Source of the DNA: JACMOY01 sp046590855
Lineage (GTDB): Bacteria > Actinomycetota > Actinomycetes > Actinomycetales > Angustibacteraceae
Length of the DNA: 20,462 nt
Assembly (NCBI GenBank): GCA_046590855.1
Contig: JBKJTJ010000355.1
Coordinates: forward strand, 1 to 20,462
Direction of reading: 5' to 3'
Below are positions 1-6,717 of this stretch, one piece after another. The position numbers were made by a program, and so were the translations under genes. Under the pieces are notes generated by a model. That model was given only the letters and a program-made list of their open reading frames with translations, ran no database searches and was not told the origin of the DNA. The first letter of the stretch is position 1, and each line of letters begins with the position of its first letter.

Positions 1-636
1 TGGTGGTTTTCTCTGGGTAGGAACTTCTGGGTAGTGCCGCATTTTTGCGGCCACCCTGGCCGCATTCTTGCGGCTGGGGGTAGCCGCAAATTTGCGGCCA
101 GGGGTGCCTGCGTCCGCGCTGCGGGGCTGCGTGCTTGCGGGCTGGCCCGAGGTGGGGGTAGCCGCATCCGTGCGGCTACCCCCAACCAATGCGGTCGCGG
201 GCGTCGCCACTGTGGAGCTCCGCTCGGCCGCCGGCTTGCTGGGGTCGGTAGTGCGCAGGTGGTAGCGGTTGGAGGCGTAGTGGTGGCCGTCGTGGCGGTG
301 CTCGACGCGCACGATGTCGGCGCCGGCGAGCTCGCGTAGGGCCCGGTCGATGGTGTCGACGGACTTGCCGAGCCGGCGGGCGAGCAGGGCCCGTGAGGGC
401 ATCCGGCAGCCGGAGGTGCCGCCGTAGCGCAGCAGCAGGGCGTAGACGCGGAAGGCGGCGTCGGTGACGGGGGCGGTAATGACCCATTCGGGGACGATGG
501 CGAAGGGGGTGTCCTCGACGGTCAACGACCCGCGGTCACCGAGGTCGCCCGGCTGCCTGGGGCCGTCGGTGTCCGGGTTCGTCGATTCGAGGTCAGAGTC
601 GGTTGGTGCGTTATCTGGGGTGCTGTTTTCGGGCAT
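1..636 (-). CDS. HTH_36-type winged-helix protein of an integrated element (3' end outside window)
   Basis: An open frame runs leftward from the ATG at 634-636 to the window edge (212 codons, no stop), so the C-terminus is missing. A GGAGGA ribosome site lies 8 nt upstream (645-650). After an acidic, Pro-rich N-terminus of about 45 residues comes a helix-turn-helix region (roughly residues 48-115) with the pattern TDAAFRVYALLLRYGG, then MPSRALLARRLGKSVDTIDR and a basic wing, followed by YASNRYHLR. This is the layout of HTH_36/replication-initiator-like proteins on actinobacterial plasmids and integrative elements. The rest is low-complexity (Arg, Ala, Thr, Pro), with the motifs RKFAAT and RKNAAR encoded by a series of short DNA palindromes. 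It lies just inside a tRNA-Thr half site, so it probably belongs to an integrated element. Its role as replication initiator or regulator is inferred only. Confidence 0.75.
   Translation of the reverse strand, partial: MPENSTPDNAPTDSDLESTNPDTDGPRQPGDLGDRGSLTVEDTPFAIVPEWVITAPVTDAAFRVYALLLRYGGTSGCRMPSRALLARRLGKSVDTIDRALRELAGADIVRVEHRHDGHHYASNRYHLRTTDPSKPAAERSSTVATPATALVGGSRTDAATPTSGQPASTQPRSADAGTPGRKFAATPSRKNAARVAAKMRHYPEVPTQRKPP
36..183. repeat. Cluster of GCCGCA-N4-TGCGGC palindromes within the HTH gene
   Basis: Four copies of the same 6-4-6 inverted repeat lie at 36-51, 59-74, 83-98 and 161-176; their centres are about 23, 24 and 78 bp apart. The last copy extends to 13-bp perfect arms (154-166 and 171-183). 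Looser half sites such as TGCGG and TGCGT occur between the third and fourth copies and at about 190. The spacing and sharing of one core resemble iterons or repeated operator sites. They lie in the coding 3' part of the HTH gene and may continue beyond the left edge. Confidence 0.8.
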
Positions 637-878
637 GGTGGAGGTCCTCCGGGGTGTGGGTGGAGGTGGGCAGGCTCGGATGAATAGGTGGCGACTTGGG
701 GTCGCGGACGGGGTGGCACGAGCCGGCAGTGGGAGTTGGCCGCGCTCACATGGCGCTCACGAACGCGCTGACATGTGCCGCGCGCGGCATCACCTGCCGG
801 TACTGGCCGGATGGTGTTTGCGCAGGTCACGGGCCGAACGGGCACCGGGCGACATCACCCGGATGTGGGCCGTGTTGC
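637..878. other. Spacer between HTH gene and tRNA-Thr half
   Basis: No convincing gene is seen. Frames here are shadows with Arg/Ser-rich translations. The stretch should hold the promoter of the leftward HTH gene and the right terminus of the integrated element. No clear -35/-10 pair stands out. Confidence 0.5.
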
Positions 879-923
879 CTTGTAATCGGGCGGTTAGGGG
901 TTCAAGTCCCCTTGCCGGCTCCG
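879..923 (+). tRNA. 3' half of tRNA-Thr(UGU), attR-like site
   Basis: The sequence follows the tRNA pattern from position 32 to 76. Anticodon loop CTTGTAA (879-885, anticodon TGT) is followed by TCGGG (39-43), a 5-nt variable loop, and a perfect 5-bp T stem (896-900 with 908-912) closing the loop TTCAAGT. The 3' acceptor strand TGCCGGC (913-919), discriminator T and CCG then follow. The bases before 879 cannot pair with TCGGG, and no D arm or 5' acceptor strand is present, so only the 3' half exists. Tyrosine integrases commonly recombine within the anticodon loop and leave such a half at the distal end of the element. The element would lie to the left, with the complete tRNA gene outside the window. 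Confidence 0.7.
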
Positions 924-1259
924 AATCTCCCGTAAAATTACTCCTCACCGTAGAATCAGCGGCTAAACAGCCTGGAAGCGCCTGAATCAACGAAACAGCT
1001 TGTGGGCGCGATGTGAGCGCAGACCCCTGACCAGGACAGCTCGCGACGCACCGTGAGTCGCTGACCTGCGGCTTGAACCCGTCCAGCCTTAACCGGTCGA
1101 AAGCTTTCGTCGGCTGTAGCCCGGCACCGCACAGGACGATGCCCTTGGCCGGTTCGATGTCGTCAACGGGCGAGGAGCGCGTCCAAGGGGCAGCGGTGAG
1201 TGGACCCGACAGGGGTCGAACCCGCCAGCCGCGGGTCCGGGCTACCGGGTGGATGTCAC
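924..1259. other. Gene-free spacer right of tRNA half
   Basis: I see no supported gene. Long open frames exist on both strands but lack family resemblance and ribosome sites. The only structure is a nested hairpin at 1202-1238. Confidence 0.45.
1202..1238 (-). other. Nested hairpin resembling a tRNA acceptor/T-arm
   Basis: GGACCCG (1202-1208) pairs with CGGGTCC (1232-1238), enclosing GGGT-CGA-ACCC (1213-1223). On the minus strand it reads like the T arm (GGGTTCGACC) and acceptor stem of a tRNA with no D or anticodon arm. It lies just downstream of the Fis-type fragment and could equally be a hairpin without a T tract at that gene's end. A tRNA identity cannot be assigned. Confidence 0.35.
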
Positions 1260-1541
1260 TCAGCGCAGGTCCTCGAGCTTGTACTGGGTGATCTTGCGAT
1301 AGAGGGTCGCCCGGTTCATTCCCAGGGTCTTGGCGGCCTCTGCCACGGTGACGTCGCGGCGGGTGAGGCAGCGCAGGATCTCGTCGCGCTCGAAGCTCTC
1401 GATGCGGATGAGGTGGCCGCCAGTCGGGCGGAGCAGATCAGGCGGCAGATGCTTCTCCCTGATCAGGGGCGCCGGCGGCTGGATCACCGCCGCTGTCGTC
1501 GGTCCGTGCTGGAACGCCCGTGCGCAGCACTGCGACAACAA
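1260..1541 (-). pseudogene. C-terminal fragment of a Fis-type (HTH_8) transcription regulator
   Basis: The last ~55 codons encode a Fis-type helix-turn-helix: IREKHLPPDLL, then ERDEILRCLTRRDVTVAEAA and KTLGMNRATLYRKI. This is the C-terminal end of AcoR/GAF-sigma54-activator-like regulators, in which a 'HLPPEL' segment precedes the HTH. The GAF and central domains are absent. The frame is open upstream only to a stop at 1617-1619, and that stretch resembles nothing I know. The start used here is a TTG with no clear ribosome site. I read it as a truncated remnant, though a small stand-alone Fis-like protein cannot be excluded. It sits next to a tRNA half site, where truncations are expected. 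Confidence 0.5.
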
Positions 1542-1642
1542 CAGTGCCGGTGGGCCAACCCCGCCTGGGGATTAGCAAATCGGAGCAGGTACCGTACCGG
1601 GCCCACAAGGGGGCGTCAGGGGATCACGTCCACTCGACGACG

Positions 1643-1897
1643 CTAACGACGCGCGTCCTCAACGCCGGCGGTCTGGAGCACCCGCAGGGCCTCTTCGTAC
1701 TGACCCGCATCTATGTGCCCCGAGGCGAACCGCCGATCCAGGATCGCCCGAGGGGACTCCCGGGTGTCGCCCGGCGAACCGGGCCGCCGCGACCATCGCG
1801 CGACGGCCCAGACCGCTGCTGCGACGACCAGAACCCAGAACAACCCCATGAACGCCATCCCGACGCCCCAGCCGCCGTTGCCGTACCAACCCATCAT
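1643..1897 (-). CDS. Small SHOCT-domain membrane protein
   Basis: The protein has 84 aa. A Gly/Trp/Met-rich N-terminus (MMGWYGNGGWGVGM) leads into one transmembrane segment (about residues 13-36). After a polar linker comes a C-terminal SHOCT motif (ILDRRFASGHIDAGQYEEAL, about residues 52-71), a short domain common in small actinobacterial membrane proteins and often found near metal-resistance genes. The ribosome site GAGGAG lies 6 nt upstream of the ATG at 1895-1897; a second ATG follows directly, so the start may be one codon later. The gene is followed by the Fis-type remnant and preceded by a 213-bp spacer, so it seems monocistronic. Its molecular role is unknown; SHOCT is thought to mediate oligomerisation. 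Confidence 0.8.
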   Translation of the reverse strand: MMGWYGNGGWGVGMAFMGLFWVLVVAAAVWAVARWSRRPGSPGDTRESPRAILDRRFASGHIDAGQYEEALRVLQTAGVEDARR

Positions 1898-2110
1898 GTC
1901 GATCTCCTCATGTCATTGCAGCGGCCAGCCTGCCCGACTGCACAGATTGTCTTCGTCCCATGTGTATAGGGATGCAAGCAGTGTTACCGGGGTCCGCTGT
2001 CCGTCGACAGGGCACTTGGACCCTGATGCGAGGGCAACGTGGCACGGGAGCACGACACGACGGCCCGTGCGGCGGCGCCGAGTACGTGCCTCACGCAGCC
2101 TCGACGGTCG

Positions 2111-2377
2111 TCAGGCGAGAGTGAGGAAGAGCTTCTCCATCGTCGCCCGGTCCTGCTCGTCCATCCCGTCGGGGCTGGTCAGGCACTGGCGCATGCCGGA
2201 CGAGACGATGGCGAAGCCGGCTCGGTCCAGGGCGCGGTTGACGGCGGCGAGCTGGGTGACGACGTCCTTGCAGTCGCGGCCCTCCTCGATCAGGCGGATC
2301 ACACCGCCGAGCTGGCCCTGCGCCCGACGCAGGCGGTTGACCACGGGGGTCATGTCATCGGGTTCGAGGGTGACCAT
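2111..2377 (-). CDS. cstR: CstR-like (CsoR/FrmR family) persulfide-sensing repressor
   Basis: The 88-aa protein has the all-helical CsoR/FrmR fold (RLRRAQGQLGGVIRLIEEGRDC ... QLAAVNRAL ... GMRQCL). Cys36 and Cys65 match the two conserved thiols of the family. The copper-ligand His expected at position 61 of CsoR is Gly here. Two Cys without the His is the CstR signature: such proteins form di- or polysulfide crosslinks with sulfane sulfur instead of binding Cu(I). The neighbouring persulfide dioxygenase and TauE genes agree. It is the second gene of a leftward pair, 24 bp after the DUF302 gene, with AAGGA before the ATG. It probably represses both this pair and the divergent sulfur operon through the palindromes at 2842-2928. 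The assignment to CstR rather than CsoR rests on the missing His and on context. Confidence 0.85.
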   Translation of the reverse strand: MVTLEPDDMTPVVNRLRRAQGQLGGVIRLIEEGRDCKDVVTQLAAVNRALDRAGFAIVSSGMRQCLTSPDGMDEQDRATMEKLFLTLA

Positions 2378-2401
2378 GGGCGTTCCTTCGGGTGGGGGAG
2401 G

Positions 2402-2794
2402 TCAGGAGGTGAGGGAGTCGAGTGCAGCGGTGAGCCGGGTGCGGGCGTCGTCGGCGACCGCGGCCAGGTCGTGGTTGCCGGTCAGGTCGACCATCACCGA
2501 GGGGTCCATCGCCTCGACGCGGGTGCGAGTCTCATCGACGGACCGAACGACGACGTTGCACGGCAGCAGCAGACCGATCGACGGCTCCGCCTGGAGGGCG
2601 GCGTAAGCCAGCGGGGGACGGCAGGCGCCGAGGATGACCTGCGGGGCGACGTCGACGTCGAGCTTGGACTTCAGGGTGGCACGCAGGTCGATCTCGGTGA
2701 GAACGCCGAACCCCTGCTGCGCGAGGGCCTCTCGCGTGGCCTCCAGGGTCTGCTCGAACGTGCCGTCGACGGTGGTGGTCAGGGCGTATCCCAT
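2402..2794 (-). CDS. DUF302 protein
   Basis: The 130-aa soluble protein matches the DUF302 family: MGYALTTTVDGTFEQTLEAT at the start, LKSKLDVDVAPQVILGACRP in the middle and LLLPCNVVVR with a conserved Cys. DUF302 proteins are frequent beside CsoR/CstR regulators, rhodaneses and persulfide dioxygenases, but their function is unknown. The start ATG has a good GAGGAG site 5 nt upstream. It is the promoter-proximal gene of the leftward pair with cstR and shares the operator region at 2795-2947 with the divergent sulfur operon. No signal peptide or membrane segment is visible, so a cytoplasmic location is likely. Confidence 0.85.
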   Translation of the reverse strand: MGYALTTTVDGTFEQTLEATREALAQQGFGVLTEIDLRATLKSKLDVDVAPQVILGACRPPLAYAALQAEPSIGLLLPCNVVVRSVDETRTRVEAMDPSVMVDLTGNHDLAAVADDARTRLTAALDSLTS

Positions 2795-2841
2795 GTCGTC
2801 TCCTCAGGTCCCGCGGTCGGAGGACCGCTGATCCTCAGCAT

Positions 2842-2857
2842 ATACCTGCTGGGGTAT
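2842..2857. promoter_or_regulatory. CsoR/CstR-type operator 1
   Basis: An inverted repeat ATACC-N6-GGTAT in the divergent promoter, close to the DUF302-cstR start. Such TACC...GGTA dyads with a G/C-rich centre are the typical operators of CsoR-family repressors. It is the weakest of the three sites in the region. Confidence 0.65.
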
Positions 2858-2884
2858 GTGGGCACCGGTCGGTCGATGCGACAA

Positions 2885-2902
2885 AGTACCCCCGGGGGTA
2901 CT
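2885..2902. promoter_or_regulatory. CsoR/CstR-type operator 2
   Basis: A perfect 18-bp palindrome, AGTACCCCCGGGGGTACT, lying 46 bp before the persulfide dioxygenase start. It has the G/C-tract centre expected for a CsoR-family operator. Confidence 0.8.
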
Positions 2903-2910
2903 ACTGTCTA

Positions 2911-2928
2911 GATACCCCCAGAGGTATC
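2911..2928. promoter_or_regulatory. CsoR/CstR-type operator 3
   Basis: An inverted repeat GATACC-N6-GGTATC, 8 bp after operator 2 and 19 bp before the dioxygenase start codon. It overlaps the likely transcription start of the rightward operon, so a bound repressor would block initiation. Confidence 0.75.
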
Positions 2929-2947
2929 CGGACGAGAGGGACCGCAG

Positions 2948-4354
2948 ATGACCGTCAGCATCATCACGATCGAGACCCCGACGTTGGGCGACCGGACCTA
3001 CCTGGCGCACGACGGCCAGGTGGCCGTGGTCATCGACCCGCAGCGCGACATCGATCGCGTCCTCACGGTCGCCGACGAGGCCGGCGTCCAGATCACGCAC
3101 GTCCTGGAGACCCACGTGCACAACGACTACGTGACCGGGGGGCTCGCCCTGGCGGGAGCGACGGGTGCCGTCTACGCCCTCAACCGCGATGACGAGGTGG
3201 GGTTCGAGCGGCTCGGCCTGCGCGACCTCGACGTCATCGACGTCTCTGCTCGGATGCGTCTGCGCGCCATCGCGACACCAGGCCACACCTACACCCACCT
3301 GTCGTACGCGCTGGAGTCCCGGACAGTCGACGGGGCCTGGACGGCCGACGCCGTGTTCACCGGCGGTTCGCTCCTGTTCGGGGCGACCGGCCGTCCGGAC
3401 CTGCTCGGCGTCGACCACACCGTGGTCCTCGCCAACCGTCAGCACGCCTCGGTCCACCGCTTGGTGGACGGGCTGCCGGACACGACGGCCGTGCTGCCGA
3501 CTCACGGATTCGGCTCCTTCTGCTCGACCGGGTCAACCGGGGGCGCGACGTCGTCCACCATCGGTCGAGAGCGGCAGACCAACTCGGCGATGACCCAGGA
3601 CCGCGGTCGGTGGGTGGCCGACGTGCTGGCCGGCCTGGACGCCTATCCCTCCTACTACGGGCGCATGGCGCCGGCCAACAGCCACGGACCGTTGGCCGTC
3701 GACCTGGCCACACCTCGGCCCGCAGACCGATCCGCGGTGGCGGACCGGATCGCTGCCGGTGACTGGGTCGTCGACCTGCGGGGCCGCGCGGCCTATGCCG
3801 ACGCGCACGTCGCTGGAACGGTCAACATCGGCCTGGACGGTCAGTTCTCGACCTACCTGGGTTGGCTGATGCCGTACGGGGCCTCGCTCACCTTGCTCGG
3901 CGACACCGCCGATCAGGTCGCCGAGGCACAGCGCGAGCTCGTCCGGATCGGGATCGACCGGATCGACGGTGCGGCCACCGGCACGCCGCCGCAGTGGACT
4001 CACCAGGCTCTCGCCAGCTTCCGACGTGCGGCCTTCACCGACCTCGCCGCCGCACGTGTTGACAGAGACGTCACGGTGCTGGACGTCCGCCTGGCCGGCG
4101 AGTTCGCGAGCAGCCACGTCGAGGGCGCGCTCAACCTGCCGCTGCACGAGCTGGTCGAGCACCTGGCCGACATCCCCGCAGGTGAGGTGTGGGTGCACTG
4201 CGCCAGCGGCTACCGGGCCTCCGTCGCGGCCTCCGTGCTGGCCACCCACGGGATCCCGGCCGTCTCGGTCGACGGCAGCTTCGACGAGCAGGCAGCACCC
4301 GCCGGACTGCCCCTCGCGGACGGCGCCGTCGAGACGACCAGCGTCAGCGCATGA
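2948..4354 (+). CDS. Persulfide dioxygenase-rhodanese fusion (CstB/Blh-like)
   Basis: The 468-aa cytoplasmic enzyme probably oxidises glutathione-, mycothiol- or CoA-type persulfides to sulfite and handles thiosulfate. Residues 1 to about 250 are a metallo-beta-lactamase fold with THVHND (His56, His58) and GHTYTH (His113), the non-heme iron ligands of ETHE1-like enzymes. The ETHE1 ligand motif FTGD reads FTGG here, followed by GRPD, so the third ligand is not certain. A first rhodanese domain (about 272-345) has no catalytic Cys. A second (about 375-455) carries HCASGYRA with Cys418. This three-part layout is that of staphylococcal CstB. The start has GAGAGGG upstream. The stop overlaps the ATG of tauE (ATGA), so the two are translationally coupled. 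It is divergent from DUF302-cstR behind three operators. Confidence 0.9.
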   Translation: MTVSIITIETPTLGDRTYLAHDGQVAVVIDPQRDIDRVLTVADEAGVQITHVLETHVHNDYVTGGLALAGATGAVYALNRDDEVGFERLGLRDLDVIDVSARMRLRAIATPGHTYTHLSYALESRTVDGAWTADAVFTGGSLLFGATGRPDLLGVDHTVVLANRQHASVHRLVDGLPDTTAVLPTHGFGSFCSTGSTGGATSSTIGRERQTNSAMTQDRGRWVADVLAGLDAYPSYYGRMAPANSHGPLAVDLATPRPADRSAVADRIAAGDWVVDLRGRAAYADAHVAGTVNIGLDGQFSTYLGWLMPYGASLTLLGDTADQVAEAQRELVRIGIDRIDGAATGTPPQWTHQALASFRRAAFTDLAAARVDRDVTVLDVRLAGEFASSHVEGALNLPLHELVEHLADIPAGEVWVHCASGYRASVAASVLATHGIPAVSVDGSFDEQAAPAGLPLADGAVETTSVSA

Positions 4355-5175
4355 GCCTGCTCGCCGCGGGCGTGGCCGTGCTGGCCGGTGGTCTCATCGG
4401 CCTCAGCCTCGGCGCGCTCGGCGGCGGCGGTTCGATTCTGGCGGTCCCGGTGCTGGTCTACGCCCTCGGCGAGAGTGCGAGCCAGGCGACCACGGGCTCA
4501 CTGGTGGTCGTCGGCACGACCGCACTGATCGGGGCATGGGCGGCCTGGCGTGGCGGCAGCGTGATGTTGGGCCGCGGCGCGGCTTTCGCTGCCGTAGCGA
4601 TGCTCGGCGCTGCAGCGGGGGCGAGAGCCGCGGTGCACGTGCCCGAACCCGTCCTGCTCGCGTCCTTCGCCGTCCTGATGCTCTCGGTGGGAGCGGTGAT
4701 GACGGTCCGACAGCTGCGCGGGCGCGGGGCCGAGCCCTCGGCGCCGGGCGATGCCGACGAACCCATCCTGACGCTCTGGCCCGTCTTCAGCTGTCGGTGC
4801 CCTCGAGCGCTGCAGGTGGCTGCGTCCGCCATCGTGGTGGGGCTGCTCACTGGCTTCCTCGGCGTCGGCGGCGGCTTCCTCGTCGTCCCCGCCCTGCTGC
4901 TGGTCCTGAACCTGCCCATGCGGTTCGCGGCCGGGACCTCACTGGTGGTCATCGCGGTCACGAGCGTCGTCGCGCTGTCCGTGCGCGCCGGCTCCGGGGC
5001 GCACCCGGACTGGGGGGTGGTCGTGCTGCTGACTGCGGCCTCGGTGGCGGGCGCGTTGATCGGCGCCCGCATCGCGGCCCGCACCGACACCCGCTGGCTC
5101 GCAGCAGCCTTCACGGTCCTGGTCCTCGCCGTCGCCGTCTACACGGCGGCACGGGCCCTGCCAGCCCTGGCCTGA
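4351..5175 (+). CDS. tauE: TauE/SafE-family sulfite/sulfonate exporter
   Basis: The 274-aa polytopic membrane protein shows the TauE/SafE duplication. A first half begins GLIGLSLGALGGGGSILAVP, and a second half repeats it as GLLTGFLGVGGGFLVVPALL, each followed by several hydrophobic helices (about eight in total). A polar, Cys-containing loop (around residues 124-152) separates the halves. Members export small organosulfur anions or sulfite; next to a persulfide dioxygenase, removal of sulfite made by that enzyme is the natural reading, as in the staphylococcal cst operon. The ATG overlaps the stop of the upstream gene by 4 bp and fixes the start. The substrate is inferred from context. Confidence 0.88.
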   Translation: MSLLAAGVAVLAGGLIGLSLGALGGGGSILAVPVLVYALGESASQATTGSLVVVGTTALIGAWAAWRGGSVMLGRGAAFAAVAMLGAAAGARAAVHVPEPVLLASFAVLMLSVGAVMTVRQLRGRGAEPSAPGDADEPILTLWPVFSCRCPRALQVAASAIVVGLLTGFLGVGGGFLVVPALLLVLNLPMRFAAGTSLVVIAVTSVVALSVRAGSGAHPDWGVVVLLTAASVAGALIGARIAARTDTRWLAAAFTVLVLAVAVYTAARALPALA

Positions 5176-5228
5176 GGGCGCAAACTCCGTCCAGCACAAC
5201 CCGTGCACCACTACCTGAGGGAGCCAAC

Positions 5229-5399
5229 ATGTGCCGATCGACCACCTGCCGGACCTGCGGTAAGACCACTTGGGCCGGCTGCGGCCAGCACGTCGACCAG
5301 GTCATGGCCCGCGTACCGCTCGGCGACCGGTGCCCGGGGCACCCGCAGGCCACCGCACCGTCCATAGCGTCCCTTCTGCGCCGAGTCCTGCGCCGATGA
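5229..5399 (+). CDS. 56-aa Cys-rich protein (conserved hypothetical)
   Basis: This small protein starts MCRSTTCRTCGKTTWAGCGQ and contains Cys2, Cys7, Cys10, Cys18 and a later Cys in a DRCPGH motif. The CxxC and CxH pattern suggests a bound Zn or Fe ion. I recall similar short MC..TC.TCGKTTW proteins in other bacteria and in fungi, without assigned function. A strong GAGGGAG site lies just before the ATG, and the gene follows tauE by 53 bp on the same strand, so it is probably the last gene of the sulfur operon. The C-terminus ends in a basic RRVLRR tail. A role in metal or persulfide handling is only a guess. Confidence 0.72.
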   Translation: MCRSTTCRTCGKTTWAGCGQHVDQVMARVPLGDRCPGHPQATAPSIASLLRRVLRR

Positions 5400-5475
5400 C
5401 CGTCGGCGAGGGCGGCGTTGCATCCTTCACGCGCCCCACGGGGTTGGTGCGGTCGTGACGAGGAGGGTGGTGGGC

Positions 5476-6643
5476 ATGACGTCCGGGCAGCTGAGTCGGC
5501 GGACACTCCTGACTCGCTCGTTGGGCGCCGGGATCGGGCTGCCGCTTCTGTCTGCGTGCGCACCCGCGACGACGCCGGTCGGCCCTAGCGCAATCTCGGC
5601 AGCGGAGGCCGCCCGCGCTACCAGCGGCCGGATCCGCTCGTACAAGCTGCGTGCCCGGCCTGCCCAGATCGACCTGGGTGGAACCGTGGTGGACACGTGG
5701 ACCTATGGCGACACCCTGCCGGGGCCGACGCTGCGCGCGACGGCGGGGGATCGGGTGCAGGTCGAGTTCACCAACGACCTGTCGGAGTCGACCGGCGTGC
5801 ACCGGCACGGGTTGGCCATCCGCAACGACATGGACGGCGTTCCCGGGCTGACCACCCCGGCGGTGGCCCCAGGCGCTGGTTTCGCGTTCGACTTCGTCGT
5901 CCCCGATCCCGGCACCCACTGGTTCCACCCCCACACCGGTCTGCAGCTGGACCACGGCTTGTACGCGCCTTTCGTGGTGGACGACCCGCACGAGCCTGGC
6001 GCCTACGACGCGGAGTGGATCGTGGTGCTGGATGACTGGACTGACGGTGTCGGCCCCAGGCCGGAGCAGATCCTGGCGGTACGACGCCGTGGTCACTCTG
6101 GGCGACGGTGTGTTCGCGTTGGTGGCGGCGCCGGTCGGCAAGGCCGGCCTGGCGCGGGCGCTGGTGCGCACGGGCGCCGGCGCCGCCCCGGCTGACTCGT
6201 TGCGCCCCGCGGGGCTGGACCAGCCTGGCCTGACCGCTGAGCGGCTGCAGGTGGGTGTGGGGGCTGGGCTGCCTCGCCGGTCGCCGGACTCGACCCAGGA
6301 CCTGGTTCTGGGCGGGTCGATGAACGGCTATGAGTGGACGGTCAACGGCCGCACGTACGACCGCACCCACGCTCTCACTGTTCGCCAGGGGCAAACCACT
6401 CGGCTGAAGATTCGCAACCAGACGATGATGACGCACCCCGTGCACGTTCACGGGCACACGTTCCAGCTCGGGGACGCCGGGGGGGCGGGCCCGCGCAAGG
6501 ACACCGTCCTGGTCCCCCCGATGGGGGGCGTCGACGTCGACCTGGTCGCGGACAACCCTGGTCGGTGGATGATCCACTGCCACAACGCCTATCACGCTGA
6601 GTCGGGCATGATGACCCGCCTGGAGTACGTGACCACACGGTGA
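5476..6643 (+). pseudogene. Multicopper oxidase, broken by an internal deletion with frameshift
   Basis: The first frame (from ATG 5476, with AGGAGG 9 nt upstream) has a Tat/lipoprotein signal (SRRTLLTRSLGAGIGLPLLS followed by the lipobox Cys). Cupredoxin domain 1 follows with copper ligands HRHGL and HWFHPHTG. It remains in register up to PEQILA at about 6076. Directly after, the matching sequence continues in another frame as RYDAVVTLGDG, and then as domain 3 with HPVHVHGHTFQL and HCHNAYHAESGMM. Three-domain oxidases of this type are around 500 aa; the joined pieces give about 390. Most of domain 2 is therefore missing at the junction (about 6070-6080) and the frame is shifted. The copper motifs are intact but cannot be made as one chain. 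It would have been an exported copper-detoxification oxidase. Confidence 0.85.
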
Positions 6644-6717
6644 CGATGAGCCCATGAGCGCAGGGTTGGCCCCCGGTGCGGGCTCAAGGCGAAGCCTCTG
6701 CCTGGCGATGAAGCAGG

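Noticed and set aside
790..1180. Long minus-strand open frame across the tRNA-Thr half
   Set aside because: It reads through the tRNA relic (the RGLEPLTARLQGN-type translation is a known artefact over tRNA genes) and has no domain resemblance.
3969..5399. 476-codon plus-strand frame across the rhodanese and tauE genes
   Set aside because: It is a shadow of the two real genes; only its last 56 codons, from ATG 5229, form a credible protein.
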